Of a stretch of 11,541 nt of DNA, positions 4,902 to 11,541 are shown in pieces. Position 1 is the first letter of the stretch. Every line of letters begins with the position of its first letter. A program made the position numbers and the translations under genes. The stretch spans positions 1-11,541 of the forward strand of contig JAPUIL010000842.1 in the NCBI GenBank assembly GCA_027297085.1, read 5' to 3'. Source of the stretch: Verrucomicrobiota bacterium (lineage in GTDB: Bacteria > Verrucomicrobiota > Verrucomicrobiia > Opitutales > UBA2995). A model generated the notes under the pieces. The model was not told the DNA's origin and searched no databases. It saw nothing but the letters and a program-made list of their open reading frames with translations.

Positions 4902-6890
4902 ATGAGTACATCACGATCTTCAGATTACCTTGCAGCTTTGCTTGTGGGTCTATGGTTCTTGGCAGCTTGCGCATTCCTTTATCTGTGGCCAAGTTTTAAG
5001 TTCGGACAGCCCGTTTGGCAAGTGGGAGACCATCAGACTGTGCCGCCACTCCTTCTGTCGCTGGTACCGTTAGTAGTATTCGGAGCAGTTGCGCTCACAT
5101 ATAAGCGTCCGGATAGAGTGAGCTTTTGGACCATGGTATTGTTGAATGGGACTTTGTATGGACTGATATTTCTTTATCTATTTGAAGTCCGTTCGTCCTT
5201 TTCGCGCTTTGTACTGCCAATTACTTTTGTTTTATCCGTTGTCGTCCAAATATTTGGCCTGTTTATTTTTAAATTTATCCGAGGCCGTTGGATCGGTGTA
5301 CTCGTCGCTACGTCCACGATATTCAGCCTAACAATGGTGTTTGTGGTTCTAACCAATCCTTTGGATATATTGGGCAAGTCTTTTAAGATACTAAATGGTG
5401 GTTACGATGCCCTGCGTATTTCTCTTAGAAATGCGCAGTCGAGTGAGAAAACTGAGCAGTATTTGAATACCGCGTTTTATCATGTCAGAGCTGATGTCTT
5501 TCAAAAATATATACCAGAATCCGCTGTAAGAGGAGGTGGAATGCTATCTCTGGATGAAGGTGTGCTTCTTGTAACAGGAGACGGGAAATTCTATCTGATC
5601 AGGAGGAACGGAGGATTCCAGGAACTCGATGTAGAAGCTCTCGTAATTGAGGTACCTCTCAATTACGAGGCCTTTGTGAACGATGCACCAATAACCGTGT
5701 ATCATAAATGGTTTCGGGTGGCCGGCATCCATTACGAAAAAACACCGGCAGGAATCCGATTATGGGTGTCACACCATTATTGGAAAGTTGAGGAGCAGAA
5801 ATTCTATGTTCGACTATCTACGATTGAAGGAACACTAGCAGAACTTTTGGATGGTAAACCTTCTTCAGATTGGAAAACTCTATTTGAATCGACCCCGGGA
5901 CTCACGTTTAATGAGAATTCTCGTCACGGGAATCCCTTTAATGGTTCGCAAATTGGTGGGCGTATCCAAACTTTGGATGAAAAGTATCTTTTATTGACTA
6001 TGGGAGATCACGAATGGGATGGCTGGAATTCTGAATTTTCATATCCACAGGATCTCAAAGTTTCGTACGGTAAAATTCTGAAAATTAACAAAGAAACAGG
6101 GGCCTCAGAAATTTTTAGCGCCGGTCACAGGAATCCCCAAGGACTTATCATTACTTCGGACCGGACCATTTGGTCAACTGAGCATGGGCCAGCGGGTGGA
6201 GATGAGCTTAATCTTATTCTTGAAGGTAAAAACTATGGCTGGCCACTAGCAGTATTAGGAACCGACTATCAGGAAAAGGTATGGCCTCCTAGTATTCTTC
6301 AAGGCAAGCACGACGGCTATGAATATCCGGTTTTCGCCTGGAATCCATCCATTGGGATTTCGAACCTGGTTCAAATAAATAGTGAACTGTTTCCGGTCTG
6401 GAAGGAAAATCTTTTGATTGCGTCCATGGAGCAACAAAGCCTCTACCGTGCACATGTTGAAGATGGCCGGGTAGTGGTCGTTGAACCCATAGAAATTGGT
6501 AACCGGGTACGTGATATCATTGAGGATCGGGACGGACAGATTTTTCTGTGGACCGATGAGGGCAATGTGATCGTCCTCAACCCGATCCTGGACACTGAAA
6601 AGACGGGTGAAATGATTTTTGCCCAGTGTATGGCTTGTCATACCTTTGACGAGAGTGGCAAACAATCCATAGGGCCCAACCTGATTCGTCTCTACGGTCG
6701 TTCCATTGGGAATACGGCAAATTACCAATATTCGCCAGCGTTTCAGAAACTCGAAGGACGGTGGTTTGAAGAGGCCCTAGATGCTTTCCTGAAAAATCCC
6801 CAGCAGTTTGCACCTGGAACCACCATGGCTGTGCCCGGTATGAATGATACGGATCGTAAAAAGGTCATAGATTACCTACAAGGCAAGTAA
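4902..6890 (+). CDS. Membrane-anchored PQQ-type sugar dehydrogenase-like protein with C-terminal cytochrome c domain
   Basis: This belongs to the glucose/sorbosone (aldose sugar) dehydrogenase family, beta-propellers that oxidise aldoses in the periplasm using pyrroloquinoline quinone. Five hydrophobic helices come first (about 10-30, 48-66, 75-95, 103-125 and 129-151). Basic residues flank the inner loops, which places the rest of the protein outside the cytoplasm. The propeller spans about 190-560 and shows GHRNPQG (408-414), TEHGPAGGDELN, KNYGWP and NRVRD (534-538). The cytochrome domain (about 565-662) has the heme site CMACH (576-580) and a likely Met642 axial ligand in PGTTM. By register with soluble glucose dehydrogenase, Arg228/Asn229 and Arg406/Arg408 are kept (R410/N411, R535/R537). 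Catalytic His144 is Gln350 and Lys377 is Glu510, so activity or substrate may differ. The heme domain suggests electron transfer to the respiratory chain. The start ATG has no ribosome-binding site. Confidence 0.88.
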   Translation: MSTSRSSDYLAALLVGLWFLAACAFLYLWPSFKFGQPVWQVGDHQTVPPLLLSLVPLVVFGAVALTYKRPDRVSFWTMVLLNGTLYGLIFLYLFEVRSSFSRFVLPITFVLSVVVQIFGLFIFKFIRGRWIGVLVATSTIFSLTMVFVVLTNPLDILGKSFKILNGGYDALRISLRNAQSSEKTEQYLNTAFYHVRADVFQKYIPESAVRGGGMLSLDEGVLLVTGDGKFYLIRRNGGFQELDVEALVIEVPLNYEAFVNDAPITVYHKWFRVAGIHYEKTPAGIRLWVSHHYWKVEEQKFYVRLSTIEGTLAELLDGKPSSDWKTLFESTPGLTFNENSRHGNPFNGSQIGGRIQTLDEKYLLLTMGDHEWDGWNSEFSYPQDLKVSYGKILKINKETGASEIFSAGHRNPQGLIITSDRTIWSTEHGPAGGDELNLILEGKNYGWPLAVLGTDYQEKVWPPSILQGKHDGYEYPVFAWNPSIGISNLVQINSELFPVWKENLLIASMEQQSLYRAHVEDGRVVVVEPIEIGNRVRDIIEDRDGQIFLWTDEGNVIVLNPILDTEKTGEMIFAQCMACHTFDESGKQSIGPNLIRLYGRSIGNTANYQYSPAFQKLEGRWFEEALDAFLKNPQQFAPGTTMAVPGMNDTDRKKVIDYLQGK

Positions 6891-6911
6891 CCTGGCTTAA
6901 TCCACGAACTG

Positions 6912-7619
6912 CTAGGTCGAATGGTTGGCCTGTTCCGACTTGAGGACCTCAGGTAGCTGGTCTATGGATCCCAGGACGGTACCCGGCTCCATGCCATGGG
7001 GAATTCGGTTGTGCAAAAGAAGCGAATTCCATCCGGCTCGAAGGGACGGAGTGAAATCGTTGCTCATGCTGTTGCCAAGGTGCAGCAGACTGGATGGAGT
7101 AGCTCCCAATAACTCCGCTACCTTATGGTAAATGGATACCGATGGTTTTTCCATACCCAGTTCTGTGGATATGAAGACTCCGTCGAAAAAATCTCTAAGT
7201 TTCAGATTTTCCAAAATGCCGTAGAGGCGTTGGTCCCAATTCGAAACTATAATCAACCGAAAACCCTCATCCTTCAGGGCCTGTAAAGTTCGCTTCAATC
7301 GCGGCTTGGGCTTCCAGCGATAGCCTTCTCCCATTGTCTTCCAGAGCATCTCAAAAAGTGCGTCTTGATACTCGTTTCCTAGAATTGCCTGGACCACCTC
7401 AGTCCATCGCTCTCGCTCCACAGATTCATTAATGGTGCCGGGCGAATGCATTCGTGACTTGTGGAATTCCGCCATGAAACGCATTTCCAATTCGGGCTCA
7501 GTCATGAAAACACCATGGTTCTGGAGGACTTCAGAGTATATCGCTCCAATGGATGGGAACGGATCAAATAGAGTACCCGTGGCATCAAAACTAATAGTAC
7601 GTATGGAGTTAAAGCTCAT
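6912..7619 (-). CDS. HAD-superfamily hydrolase (phosphatase-like)
   Basis: This is a cytoplasmic HAD fold with an alpha-helical cap between motifs I and II, typical of small-molecule phosphatases; the substrate cannot be told. Counting from the ATG at 7619 (235 residues), motif I is FDATGTLF with nucleophile Asp12. Thr14 stands where most phosphatases have a second Asp. Motif II is VSNWD (Ser126), motif III has Lys158 in GMEKPS, and motif IV is LGNSMSND. In motif IV, Asn183 replaces the first acidic residue and Asp188 is retained. Variants with GNS-ND occur in the COG1011-like group, so the change need not abolish activity. A TTG at 7670 would add 17 residues with no conserved character; the ATG is preferred because motif I then sits near the N-terminus as usual. 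It converges on the PQQ-type gene with a 21-base gap and no evident terminator. Confidence 0.88.
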   Translation of the reverse strand: MSFNSIRTISFDATGTLFDPFPSIGAIYSEVLQNHGVFMTEPELEMRFMAEFHKSRMHSPGTINESVERERWTEVVQAILGNEYQDALFEMLWKTMGEGYRWKPKPRLKRTLQALKDEGFRLIIVSNWDQRLYGILENLKLRDFFDGVFISTELGMEKPSVSIYHKVAELLGATPSSLLHLGNSMSNDFTPSLRAGWNSLLLHNRIPHGMEPGTVLGSIDQLPEVLKSEQANHST

Positions 7620-7736
7620 GTAAGTTTTAAAATCTGCCCGGATGAAAGGCTCGGCGGGATGAAAGCGCAAGGTGTACGCCTCAGATGATAAACATTTGAT
7701 TTTTTCTCCCTAAAAAGGGAATCTTTGACCCGATAA

Positions 7737-9047
7737 ATGTATAGGAAGTTTAAATTTTTTCTACGATTGATCCTGTTGGCCGGTTTCACAGGACTGTGGA
7801 GCTCGACTATAACTCTGGGGTATTTAACTCGAAAAGAAGCCTTTGAGCAGTCGTTTGATTTGGTCTGGAGTACTGTGCATGAGTCTCATTGGGATGAGAC
7901 GTTTGGTGGGCTTGATTGGGAAAAAACTAGGAAGACCTACTACCCAAAATTGCGAAGGATTAGAAAACGAGCCGATTTGGTTAGACTTATGCAAAAGATG
8001 CTCGATGAACTCGATTTATCCCATTACAAAGTCCTCAGTAATTTCGTCGAACCTCTCGATAATCATCCTCGTGGAGGCTATGTTGGCCTAGAATTGAAAT
8101 ATATTGGTGGACAAGCTTACGTTACTCGCGTGGATGAAGATTCACCCGCAGCGGATGGCGGTGTAATGCCAGGTTGGCGGCTCAAATCTATACATAGTAG
8201 ATCAATCAAAAGACTCGTTAGCCCCTTCCTGAAAGCTGACTTGTCCGAAAGGAAGAGGACTTTTTATATTCAACGGTATCTGAACGACGTTGTGCAAGGT
8301 GGTCCTAATCGAAAAATCCGGACTGACTGGTATCCGCCTGCGGGAAGGGCTCTGAAAGTTTACATGATACCTGAATTCGATGAGCGGCAGGAGTCTGAGG
8401 CAGTTGGGTATCTTCCCTCTCAGAGAATTGAATACCAACAGACTTATCTCGAAGGGGATGTCATGTACATACGCTTTAACTACTTTCTGCCGCAATTGAT
8501 GTCGGACATCCGTGACTCCATTGAATCAGCTTCCGGAACTGCCAATGGCATCATTATAGATCTACGTGGCAACAGTGGAGGAATGGCAATTATGGCTACC
8601 GGTATTACCGGGCTCCTTGTCGATGAGCAAACAACTTTGGGTACCCTCGTTATGAAGAAAGGATACATCTCCTACCAGGGCTATCCGCAAGCTAAACGGT
8701 ATCGTGGGCCGGTGGCGATTCTGGTGGATGGGAGCTCTGTTTCCACCTCAGAGATGCTGGCGGCTGGATTACAGGAGGCCGGACGGGCGCGTTTATTTGG
8801 TGAAATCACGCTGGGTGAGTCGCTTCCCTCTCTTTTCAAAAAACTGCCAAGTGGTGACGTATTGCAATATGCTGTTGGCGATTATCATACGCCTGGTGGA
8901 TACCGCATTGAAAAGAACGGTGTAGTGCCGGATGAGATTCTGATACCCGAGGTGAAGCAACTAGAAACGGGCCTCGACCTTCCTTTGCAGAAAGCTACTG
9001 AATGGATTTTGAAGCAAAATGCTTCCGAAGAAAACGATGCATCATAG
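7737..9047 (+). CDS. Secreted or membrane-anchored S41-family (tail-specific) peptidase with PDZ domain
   Basis: S41 peptidases cut unfolded or C-terminally tagged proteins in the periplasm. A basic N-terminus and hydrophobic stretch (about 8-28) indicate export, probably as a signal anchor. A helical segment (31-105) leads to a PDZ-like domain (about 113-160) that begins GGYVGLELKY. The protease core has the structural IDLRGNSGG (274-282) and the nucleophile region DGSSVSTSE (331-339), with Ser336 in the position of Ser430 of E. coli Tsp. The Tsp catalytic Lys lies 25 residues further on; here that residue is Glu361, in TLGES. The tail TPGGYRIEKNGVVPDE is typical of the family. A related S41 subgroup with an LPS motif at this site may share the change, so loss of activity is not certain. 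The 436-residue length is normal. The next gene overlaps its end, indicating an operon. Confidence 0.86.
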   Translation: MYRKFKFFLRLILLAGFTGLWSSTITLGYLTRKEAFEQSFDLVWSTVHESHWDETFGGLDWEKTRKTYYPKLRRIRKRADLVRLMQKMLDELDLSHYKVLSNFVEPLDNHPRGGYVGLELKYIGGQAYVTRVDEDSPAADGGVMPGWRLKSIHSRSIKRLVSPFLKADLSERKRTFYIQRYLNDVVQGGPNRKIRTDWYPPAGRALKVYMIPEFDERQESEAVGYLPSQRIEYQQTYLEGDVMYIRFNYFLPQLMSDIRDSIESASGTANGIIIDLRGNSGGMAIMATGITGLLVDEQTTLGTLVMKKGYISYQGYPQAKRYRGPVAILVDGSSVSTSEMLAAGLQEAGRARLFGEITLGESLPSLFKKLPSGDVLQYAVGDYHTPGGYRIEKNGVVPDEILIPEVKQLETGLDLPLQKATEWILKQNASEENDAS

Positions 9048-9801
9048 TCACTGGATAAGAATACTGAGCCTACTGCTGTTATCTGGATTTTCCCTGAAAT
9101 CCATTGCCTCCGACGAAGCATCCGAGCGTGCGTTTGTGGAGGGAGTGTTGGAGAAATATATCGATTCCCAAGGGGGGCGTGAGTTGTTGTCGACAGTGAC
9201 TTCTTTCGAAATGAAAGGCACGATGTCTCTCGAGTCTCAAGGCATTGAGATTCCTGTCGTTCAGAGAATTCAGGCACCGGATAAGGTGATGACGACCCGC
9301 GAATTTCCAGCTTTTGGAACCATTCGTGAAGTGCTCAACGGAAATGCAGGCTGGGAGTGGCATCCCCTTGCCGGGGAACGTCCGTTGGATGAGGCGGAAG
9401 TAAAGGACCTATTAAAGGACTCCGACCTTCAGCGCGATCTCAAACTGTTCGATGTTTATGAGAGTATCCGTTTGGGGCCTCCTGAGACGATTGAAGGATA
9501 TGACACCATACATCTCATCTTTCTGGATGAGGACGGTAAGGAGGAACACTGGTACTTCAAAGAAAACGGTGATCTCTTTCAGAAGATTCATACAGTAACC
9601 GCGGGAGCTGCCAGTGAGTTTGAGTCTACCGAACGATTCTACGACTTCGAAACCCACCAGGGATTCAGATTTGCCCGCCGCATCGAATACATTAATCCCG
9701 CTTACACAGCAAAACTCACCATTAGTCTGTGCCTGATAAATCAGGAATTCGACCCTGCAATATTCGAATTGCCTGCGGCTATTAACTTAGAAGGCAATTA
9801 A
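9019..9801 (+). CDS. Secreted protein of unknown function, LolA/lipoprotein-sorting-like fold suspected
   Basis: The 260-residue product has a basic start, a hydrophobic core (about 13-24) and a plausible signal-peptidase site near Ala30-Ser31, so it should be periplasmic. The rest alternates short strands and polar turns. It contains YIDSQGGRELL (about 47-57), a MKGTM strand, an EHWYF strand and a closing FDPAIFELPAAI. This layout is common in poorly characterised proteins annotated as outer-membrane lipoprotein-sorting-like (LolA/LolB-type half-barrels). I recognise the style rather than a specific family. The start is ambiguous: ATG at 9019 overlaps the upstream peptidase gene by 29 bases, and ATG at 9037 by 11. 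Each has a GAAG a few bases before it. The overlap implies translational coupling with the S41 peptidase, hence possibly a shared role in envelope maintenance. Confidence 0.72.
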   Translation: MLPKKTMHHSHWIRILSLLLLSGFSLKSIASDEASERAFVEGVLEKYIDSQGGRELLSTVTSFEMKGTMSLESQGIEIPVVQRIQAPDKVMTTREFPAFGTIREVLNGNAGWEWHPLAGERPLDEAEVKDLLKDSDLQRDLKLFDVYESIRLGPPETIEGYDTIHLIFLDEDGKEEHWYFKENGDLFQKIHTVTAGAASEFESTERFYDFETHQGFRFARRIEYINPAYTAKLTISLCLINQEFDPAIFELPAAINLEGN

Positions 9802-9802
9802 G

Positions 9803-9834
9803 CTTAAGTTCAAAAAAAACCTAGGATACTTAAG
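9803..9834 (-). terminator. Possible terminator between convergent genes
   Basis: CTTAAGT (9803-9809) pairs with ACTTAAG (9828-9834) across the 28-base gap between two convergent genes. The loop holds eight A on the plus strand (9812-9819), which is U8 in the minus-strand transcript, just after a CCTAGG palindrome. The U-run falls inside the loop rather than after the stem, so this is not a textbook terminator. The stem also includes the TAA of the minus-strand gene. It is the only candidate for ending either transcript. Confidence 0.3.
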
Positions 9835-11284
9835 AGCGTTCCAGGACTACCGATGATTGATCTGCTTTGATCCAGCGTTTATAAAAATTTTCGAGCTTTT
9901 CGTATTGATCTAACTCCACACGAACCGGATGGACTTTTATAGATCGATGAACATGAATAGCATCCTCTTTCAGCTCGAAGGTCAGATCATAGCTTGCGAA
10001 CTCTTCTTCTAAGGTGACGTTATCAGGCATTTCGCTGATCTCAAAACCTTCTGGTAGAAAAATCTTGGTCGTTTCCTCCAGGTTGTAGCTGTAAAGATCG
10101 ACCGCTTGTCTTCTATCCTCTTCTCCGAATGGGACTGAGGTGACTCTGTTAAGGGCCACAGGTTTGAAGATAAGCAAAACGTTGCGCATGTTTTTAGCAA
10201 AACTGGGAGCTCCAAATGCGACCTCCATGGAAAAGTTTCCTGAGGATATATCATCGTCTCTTTTGGGTTCACTGATCTCTGCACCTGGGTGGAAGCTTGC
10301 AATCCAGTCTTTGGTCATTTGCATGTAGTCTGAGTCTTTGATAAACGCATATTGACGCTCTCGTTTACCTGCTTGCCCAGAGGACGTCTCATTTATGACC
10401 CCAATAGCTTTCCCGTTGGGTAGCAATTCCAGCTGGATATCTCTCTTAAGGAGGCTTTTTTCGAGTGGTATCCGTGGGATGGACACTAGCCCGCCTTTAT
10501 CGCCGGCTAAAAGGATGCCCTTTGAATCTTGTATCGAGTAGGGCAGATCTCCGAATGGAGTAAAGGTTGAGGTCGGGTCAAAAATTAATAGATTTCCTAA
10601 TTCTGGATGTTGAATAGTTGCAGGGGAGGAAAATGTGTCATCGACCTTTATTGCGGCTACGCAATGATTGAATTGACTGGGTGATGGCCACTCTTCGAAA
10701 ATTTTAGTTTGTACGCTGTATACAATCAATGGATACAGATCAATTCCTTTAATTTTCAATAGTCCGTGCAGCAGGTTTGTTTTGTCTTTGCAGTCTCCGT
10801 ACTTAGTTTTGAATACTTCATCGGCAGGTCTGGGTGTGTAGCCACCCCCTTTGCCAAGATCGAGGGCTACAGAAATATAGTTTATCGACTGAGCAAATTC
10901 GGAAAGCGTTTGGATCACCTCAATCGTGGTAGACGAATCAACTGTAAGCTCCTTAACTTTTTTCTCCATTGCTGGTGAGACCACTGCCAGTGATTTGTAG
11001 GTAGGGGTTCTTTTCTGCGAGATCTCTTTCCAGGAACTGTAGAATCTTCGGCCACTATTGGCTGGTGGAATAATGTCGAAGGCTGCCCCATTATCCCAAA
11101 CGGTGACCTTATCGATCTTGAGATTCGAAATGGCTTTGACCTGATCCTTTAGGTCCTTGCCATTGGCTTTAAATCGGGTAGGGCACAAGAATCTTGCCTT
11201 GCGGAGCGTTGGGTATTCCAGCCTCGTGGGCGGTGATCGCATTATCCCAAATAGGCATATTGACCGGTTTTCAATCGGCGGCAA
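9830..11284 (-). CDS. Transglutaminase-core protein (DUF3857-type), with a doubtful N-terminus
   Basis: The core resembles the papain-like transglutaminase fold of periplasmic proteins that pair DUF3857 with a transglutaminase domain. The likely catalytic triad is Cys165 in KYGDCKDKTNLL, His207 in FNHC and Asp236 in IFDPTS. A beta-rich C-terminal region (about 270-484) resembles the tail usual in these proteins, including IFLPEGFEI. Such proteins normally have a signal peptide and a DUF3857 domain of some 150-200 residues before the core; here only about 85 codons intervene. This open frame begins at a TTG. Its first ~37 residues are Arg/Pro/Cys-rich and look like an unused frame; convincing sequence starts near FKANGKDLKD (about 38). 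A good signal peptide exists in another frame just upstream (11169-11339), so the gene may be frameshifted, deleted or wrongly assembled. The substrate and activity are unknown. Confidence 0.75.
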   Translation of the reverse strand: MPPIENRSICLFGIMRSPPTRLEYPTLRKARFLCPTRFKANGKDLKDQVKAISNLKIDKVTVWDNGAAFDIIPPANSGRRFYSSWKEISQKRTPTYKSLAVVSPAMEKKVKELTVDSSTTIEVIQTLSEFAQSINYISVALDLGKGGGYTPRPADEVFKTKYGDCKDKTNLLHGLLKIKGIDLYPLIVYSVQTKIFEEWPSPSQFNHCVAAIKVDDTFSSPATIQHPELGNLLIFDPTSTFTPFGDLPYSIQDSKGILLAGDKGGLVSIPRIPLEKSLLKRDIQLELLPNGKAIGVINETSSGQAGKRERQYAFIKDSDYMQMTKDWIASFHPGAEISEPKRDDDISSGNFSMEVAFGAPSFAKNMRNVLLIFKPVALNRVTSVPFGEEDRRQAVDLYSYNLEETTKIFLPEGFEISEMPDNVTLEEEFASYDLTFELKEDAIHVHRSIKVHPVRVELDQYEKLENFYKRWIKADQSSVVLERS

Positions 11285-11339
11285 ATGTAGATGCGGTTGA
11301 TAAGAGGAGCATCGTTTCGCAAAAATAGGATCGTTTCAA
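11169..11339 (-). pseudogene. Out-of-frame signal peptide and N-terminus of the transglutaminase-core gene
   Basis: Read from a TTG at 11339 (or ATG at 11312), the minus strand gives MKRSYFCETMLLLSTASTF followed by Ala-Ala-Asp, a clear signal peptide. It is ended by TGA at 11273-11271. Beyond the TGA the same frame stays open for 33 codons, with plausible protein sequence (KPVNMPIWDNAITAHEA and GKILVPYP), until a TAA at 11171-11169. Moving one base forward there enters the long downstream frame. If TGA were TGG, the result would read Asp-Trp-Lys-Pro-Val, which resembles the mature N-terminus of many DUF3857 proteins. This looks like one nonsense change plus a frameshift, but sequencing error cannot be excluded. 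Confidence 0.5.
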
Positions 11340-11348
11340 AAGACGTAG

Positions 11349-11377
11349 AATCTAAACGGTATGGGCGGAGAACTCAA
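11349..11377 (-). promoter_or_regulatory. Candidate sigma-70-type promoter for the transglutaminase-core gene
   Basis: On the minus strand TTGAGT (plus 11372-11377) is followed, after exactly 17 bases, by TAGATT (plus 11349-11354), each matching consensus at four of six positions. Transcription would begin about 30 bases before the ATG at 11312, in the gap after the neighbouring gene. This supports the signal-peptide frame as the original start of the gene. The score is modest and not unique in A+T-rich DNA. Confidence 0.3.
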
Positions 11378-11403
11378 ACCTTCGAGTAGAATAATGACTT
11401 ACC

Positions 11404-11541
11404 TTAATCAATCCAAACTGGCTGGGTAAAGGCTCCGTTTTTGGCGATGTCCCAAACTTCTATCCGGGCCCAGTTTCGACCCGTCAAGTCGATCTTTAAA
11501 TCGATGTTCCGGCTTCCAAACTCCCTCGTATCGGATAGATC
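11404..11541 (-). CDS. C-terminal 45 codons of a gene entering from the right edge
   Basis: The minus strand is open from the window edge to a TAA at 11406-11404. The visible end includes LKIDLTGRNWARIEVWDIAK and closes GAFTQPVWID. The pattern W-R-EVWD, followed by NGAFTQPVW, is one I associate with the C-terminal beta domain of secreted PHP/CehA-type metallohydrolases in Planctomycetes and Verrucomicrobia. The fragment is too short to assign a function. It is followed by 64 bases and then the damaged start of the transglutaminase-core gene on the same strand. Confidence 0.7.
   Translation of the reverse strand, partial: DLSDTREFGSRNIDLKIDLTGRNWARIEVWDIAKNGAFTQPVWID

Noticed and set aside
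6255..6728. 157-codon minus-strand open frame
   Set aside because: It is antisense to the propeller and cytochrome region of the PQQ-type gene, which carries the conserved motifs.
7620..7670. TTG-started 17-residue extension of the HAD protein
   Set aside because: It has a weak start codon, no conserved residues, and places motif I further from the N-terminus than is usual.
7707..7720. TCCCT/AGGGA hairpin before the S41 gene
   Set aside because: It has only five pairs with no supporting context; it may be chance in A+T-rich DNA.

Overview
The window looks like an ordinary chromosomal stretch of a Gram-negative bacterium. Many products carry signal peptides or periplasmic domains, and a c-type cytochrome is present. 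The best guess is Verrucomicrobiota, possibly an Opitutae-like marine lineage. That guess rests on the style of the S15 and PNPase proteins, a short stand-alone DciA (DUF721) protein, weak Shine-Dalgarno signals throughout, and a base composition a little under half G+C by eye. It is an inference, not a demonstrated assignment.

Left part, minus strand (1-4525). The first ~93 codons of pnp run off the left edge, preceded by rpsO in the classic rpsO-pnp order. Between them lies a stretch that can fold into a nested hairpin and carries no U-tract. A 51-codon open frame ends inside the start of rpsO. Upstream of it is korAB, a two-subunit 2-oxoacid:ferredoxin oxidoreductase with a fused gamma-alpha chain. 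The korB stop codon sits inside a perfect 16-bp tandem duplication. Further upstream is dciA, a probable replicative-helicase loader.

Middle (4526-7736). A 376-bp divergent intergenic region is unusually rich in structure. It holds two perfect 8-bp-stem hairpins of similar design (REP-like), and a perfect 10-bp inverted repeat whose right arm lies one base before the next start codon. That next gene, on the plus strand, encodes a 662-residue protein: five membrane helices, a glucose/sorbosone-dehydrogenase (PQQ-type) beta-propeller, and a cytochrome c domain. The propeller keeps the arginines and asparagine of the PQQ site, but the family's catalytic His is Gln and a cofactor-contacting Lys is Glu. 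A HAD-type phosphatase gene converges on it.

Right part (7737-11541). A plus-strand pair encodes a secreted S41-type peptidase (Ser kept, canonical Lys replaced by Glu) and an overlapping secreted protein resembling lipoprotein-carrier (LolA-like) folds. Convergent to them is a transglutaminase-core protein of the DUF3857 type whose 5' end looks broken: a good signal peptide in another frame is cut by TGA, and the usual large N-terminal domain is absent. The right edge holds the last 45 codons of another minus-strand gene.

No tRNA, rRNA, CRISPR array, transposase or phage gene was seen. The points most worth a second look are the altered active site and three-part design of the PQQ-type protein, the structured divergent intergenic region, the damaged transglutaminase gene, and the small frame coupled to rpsO. 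None of these is evidence for a wholly new system.
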